A stretch of DNA of 13,934 nucleotides from Lachnospiraceae bacterium UBA3332 (lineage in GTDB: Bacteria; Bacillota; Clostridia; Lachnospirales; Lachnospiraceae), in contig DERU01000036.1 of NCBI GenBank assembly GCA_002361095.1, positions 8,477 to 22,410 on the forward strand. The letters run 5' to 3'. Positions 12,539 to 13,934 of this stretch are shown one piece after another. The position numbers were made by a program, and so were the translations under genes. Under the pieces are notes generated by a model. The model made no database searches and had not been told where the DNA came from. It worked only from the letters and a program-made list of their open reading frames with translations. Every line of letters begins with the position of its first letter. Position 1 is the stretch's first letter.

Positions 12539-13934
12539 ATGCATACGGTCATCGGCGTAGACGTCGGCACGACTCATATAAAATCCATCCTCTTTGCGGC
12601 CGACGGCACGATCCTGCGGGAGGAAAAAACGCAAACCCCGCTGGATACCGATGCTTATGGCAGCGTGTACCGTCCGGAAGAAATCTGGCGTATCGTGTCC
12701 GGACAGTTAAACGCCCACTGTCATGCGGGGTACGGGCTGCCGGACGGCGTCAGTATTACGGGCATGGCGGAGGCGGGACTGGTTGTGGACCGCAGCACAG
12801 GGTGTGAGGCGACACAGATCCTGCCCTGGTTTGAAAAGCGTACGGCCGCGCTGGCGGCCGGCATGGATGAGGCGGAGGAAGCGGAACGGTTTGCAAAAAC
12901 CGGGCTGCACAACAGTTTTAAGTATGGCATTTATAAATGTTTATGGCTGCTGGAACAGGGCAGCGTAAAAAGGGAGAACGCTGTCTGGCTTTCCATGTGC
13001 GATTATATCGCGTGGAAGCTGACCGGGCGGTTCTTTACGGATCCTTCCTTTGCGGCCAGAACCTATGCGTATGATATTGGGGCAGGAGCCTGGGATCGGG
13101 AATGGCTGGCAGGACGCGGGCTTTCCCCCAATAATTTCCCGCAGGTGGTTCCTTCGGGAAAAGCCTTTGGCGTTTGGAGGCGGGAGGAAGGAAAAGTCCC
13201 GGTTGCGGTGGCAGGGCATGACCATGTGTGTGCCGCTTTCGGCCTGCTGCGGGAGGAACCGGAGGGCATTTGCGACAGCATGGGAACTTCGGAGACTTAT
13301 GTGGGGCGGCTCAAAAGCCTGCCGGAAGGGGGATTTGACGCAAAGACCGGGGCGCTGTACGGCCCGTTTGTGGACGGCGGCTGGTTTTACATGGCCAGTG
13401 TGCCTTCCTCCGGCCATTCGCTGGAATGGTTTCGTAAAACCTTGCAGCTGACCCCCCTTTCCTATGAAGAACTGAACATGCGTACACAAGAGTGGGAGAA
13501 GGGGCCTACGGGACTTCTCTATTTTCCGTATCTGACGGGGATGGGCAGTCCCTGGTATGAGGGGGCCATGCGGGGATCCCTGCTGGGCTTTGGGGAAACG
13601 GACGGCGGCATGCGTGTGTGCAAGGCCGTTATGGAGGGCGTTCAGTATCAGGCGGCATGGGTTCTTTCCCTGCTGGATACCGCCCATGGAATGGAAAATA
13701 AAGATTTGATTTGTGCCGGGGGAGCGGTGAAAAACCGGGCGCTGATGCAGATCAAAGCGGACATATTAAACCGGAACGTGAAGGTTCCGAAGGAAGGGGA
13801 GGCCACGCTGTGCGGCGCGGCGGCACTCTTTTACAAAAAAAACACGGGCGGGGACACGGATATCCGTTTTTTGCGTACGGCGCTGCCGCCGGGGGAGTGT
13901 TACCGGCCTGACAAAAAGACTGCGGACGCTTACC
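12539..13934 (+). CDS. FGGY-family carbohydrate kinase, 3' end outside window
   Basis: The frame from ATG 12539 (GGAGG 6 nt upstream, in ACGGAGGTATTGC) is open to the last base, giving 465 codons of an expected 490-510. The FGGY kinase layout is clear: VIGVDVGTTHIKSILF (phosphate-1 loop) at the N-terminus; AGHDHVCAAFG with Asp228 as the expected catalytic base; DSMGTSE (246-252), the nucleotide-domain phosphate loop; and ICAGGAVKNRALMQIKADIL with the following EATLCGAAAL near the C-terminus, the adenosine-binding region. It phosphorylates a pentose, hexose, tetritol or similar polyol with ATP in the cytoplasm. The substrate is not deducible, though it resembles xylulokinase/gluconokinase relatives rather than glycerol kinase. 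It lies 18 nt after the racemase-like gene in the same operon. Its product may be the inducer of the divergent DeoR regulator (inference). Confidence 0.88.
   Translation, partial: MHTVIGVDVGTTHIKSILFAADGTILREEKTQTPLDTDAYGSVYRPEEIWRIVSGQLNAHCHAGYGLPDGVSITGMAEAGLVVDRSTGCEATQILPWFEKRTAALAAGMDEAEEAERFAKTGLHNSFKYGIYKCLWLLEQGSVKRENAVWLSMCDYIAWKLTGRFFTDPSFAARTYAYDIGAGAWDREWLAGRGLSPNNFPQVVPSGKAFGVWRREEGKVPVAVAGHDHVCAAFGLLREEPEGICDSMGTSETYVGRLKSLPEGGFDAKTGALYGPFVDGGWFYMASVPSSGHSLEWFRKTLQLTPLSYEELNMRTQEWEKGPTGLLYFPYLTGMGSPWYEGAMRGSLLGFGETDGGMRVCKAVMEGVQYQAAWVLSLLDTAHGMENKDLICAGGAVKNRALMQIKADILNRNVKVPKEGEATLCGAAALFYKKNTGGDTDIRFLRTALPPGECYRPDKKTADAY

Noticed and set aside
1..13934. tRNA, rRNA, CRISPR arrays, transposase or integrase genes
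   Set aside because: I looked and saw none; the only mobile-element-like feature is the palindrome at 7045-7303.

Overview
The window looks like a chromosomal stretch from an anaerobic, plant-glycan-using Firmicute, most probably a gut Lachnospiraceae (Clostridia). The reasons are strong GGAGG-type ribosome binding sites, a cytidylate kinase-like protein and a short MGMT-type protein of clostridial style, and a CUT1 sugar ABC operon without its own ATPase. The assignment is an inference from gene content and style; no rRNA or other taxonomic marker is present.

Region 1 (1-4127, + strand) is a glycan-degradation operon: the C-terminal end of a GH78-type alpha-L-rhamnosidase, a 750-residue protein with two pectate-lyase-superfamily beta-helix modules, and a clan GH-A (GH5-like) glycosidase. 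Neither complete enzyme has a visible signal peptide, so they probably work in the cytoplasm on imported oligosaccharides, plausibly of pectin or rhamnogalacturonan type.

Region 2 (4128-6629) holds three unrelated genes: a cytidylate kinase-like protein (-), a minimal O6-alkylguanine alkyltransferase-type protein (+) and a lipoprotein class D (OXA-type) beta-lactamase (-). Each has a readable promoter; the beta-lactamase promoter is a perfect TTGACA-17-TATAAT.

Region 3 (6630-7331) shows no convincing gene. It contains a perfect 11-bp hairpin and a 259-bp nearly perfect inverted repeat that could fold into one long RNA hairpin; this is probably a dispersed MITE-like or ncRNA element.

Region 4 (7332-13934) is a sugar-uptake and catabolism locus. 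A DeoR-family regulator (-) faces an operon (+) made of a lipoprotein solute-binding protein, two CUT1 permeases, an Asp/Glu-racemase-superfamily protein lacking the usual second cysteine, and an FGGY kinase that runs off the window. The divergent intergenic region has candidate promoters and a 20-bp-period direct repeat that may be the DeoR operator. Three hairpins, two of them with T-tracts, lie between the binding protein and the permeases. The likely scheme is that glycans are imported by the ABC transporter, trimmed by the region 1 enzymes, and one product is isomerised and phosphorylated by the last two genes. The substrate is not determined, and the racemase-like/kinase pair is the best candidate for an undescribed pathway step.
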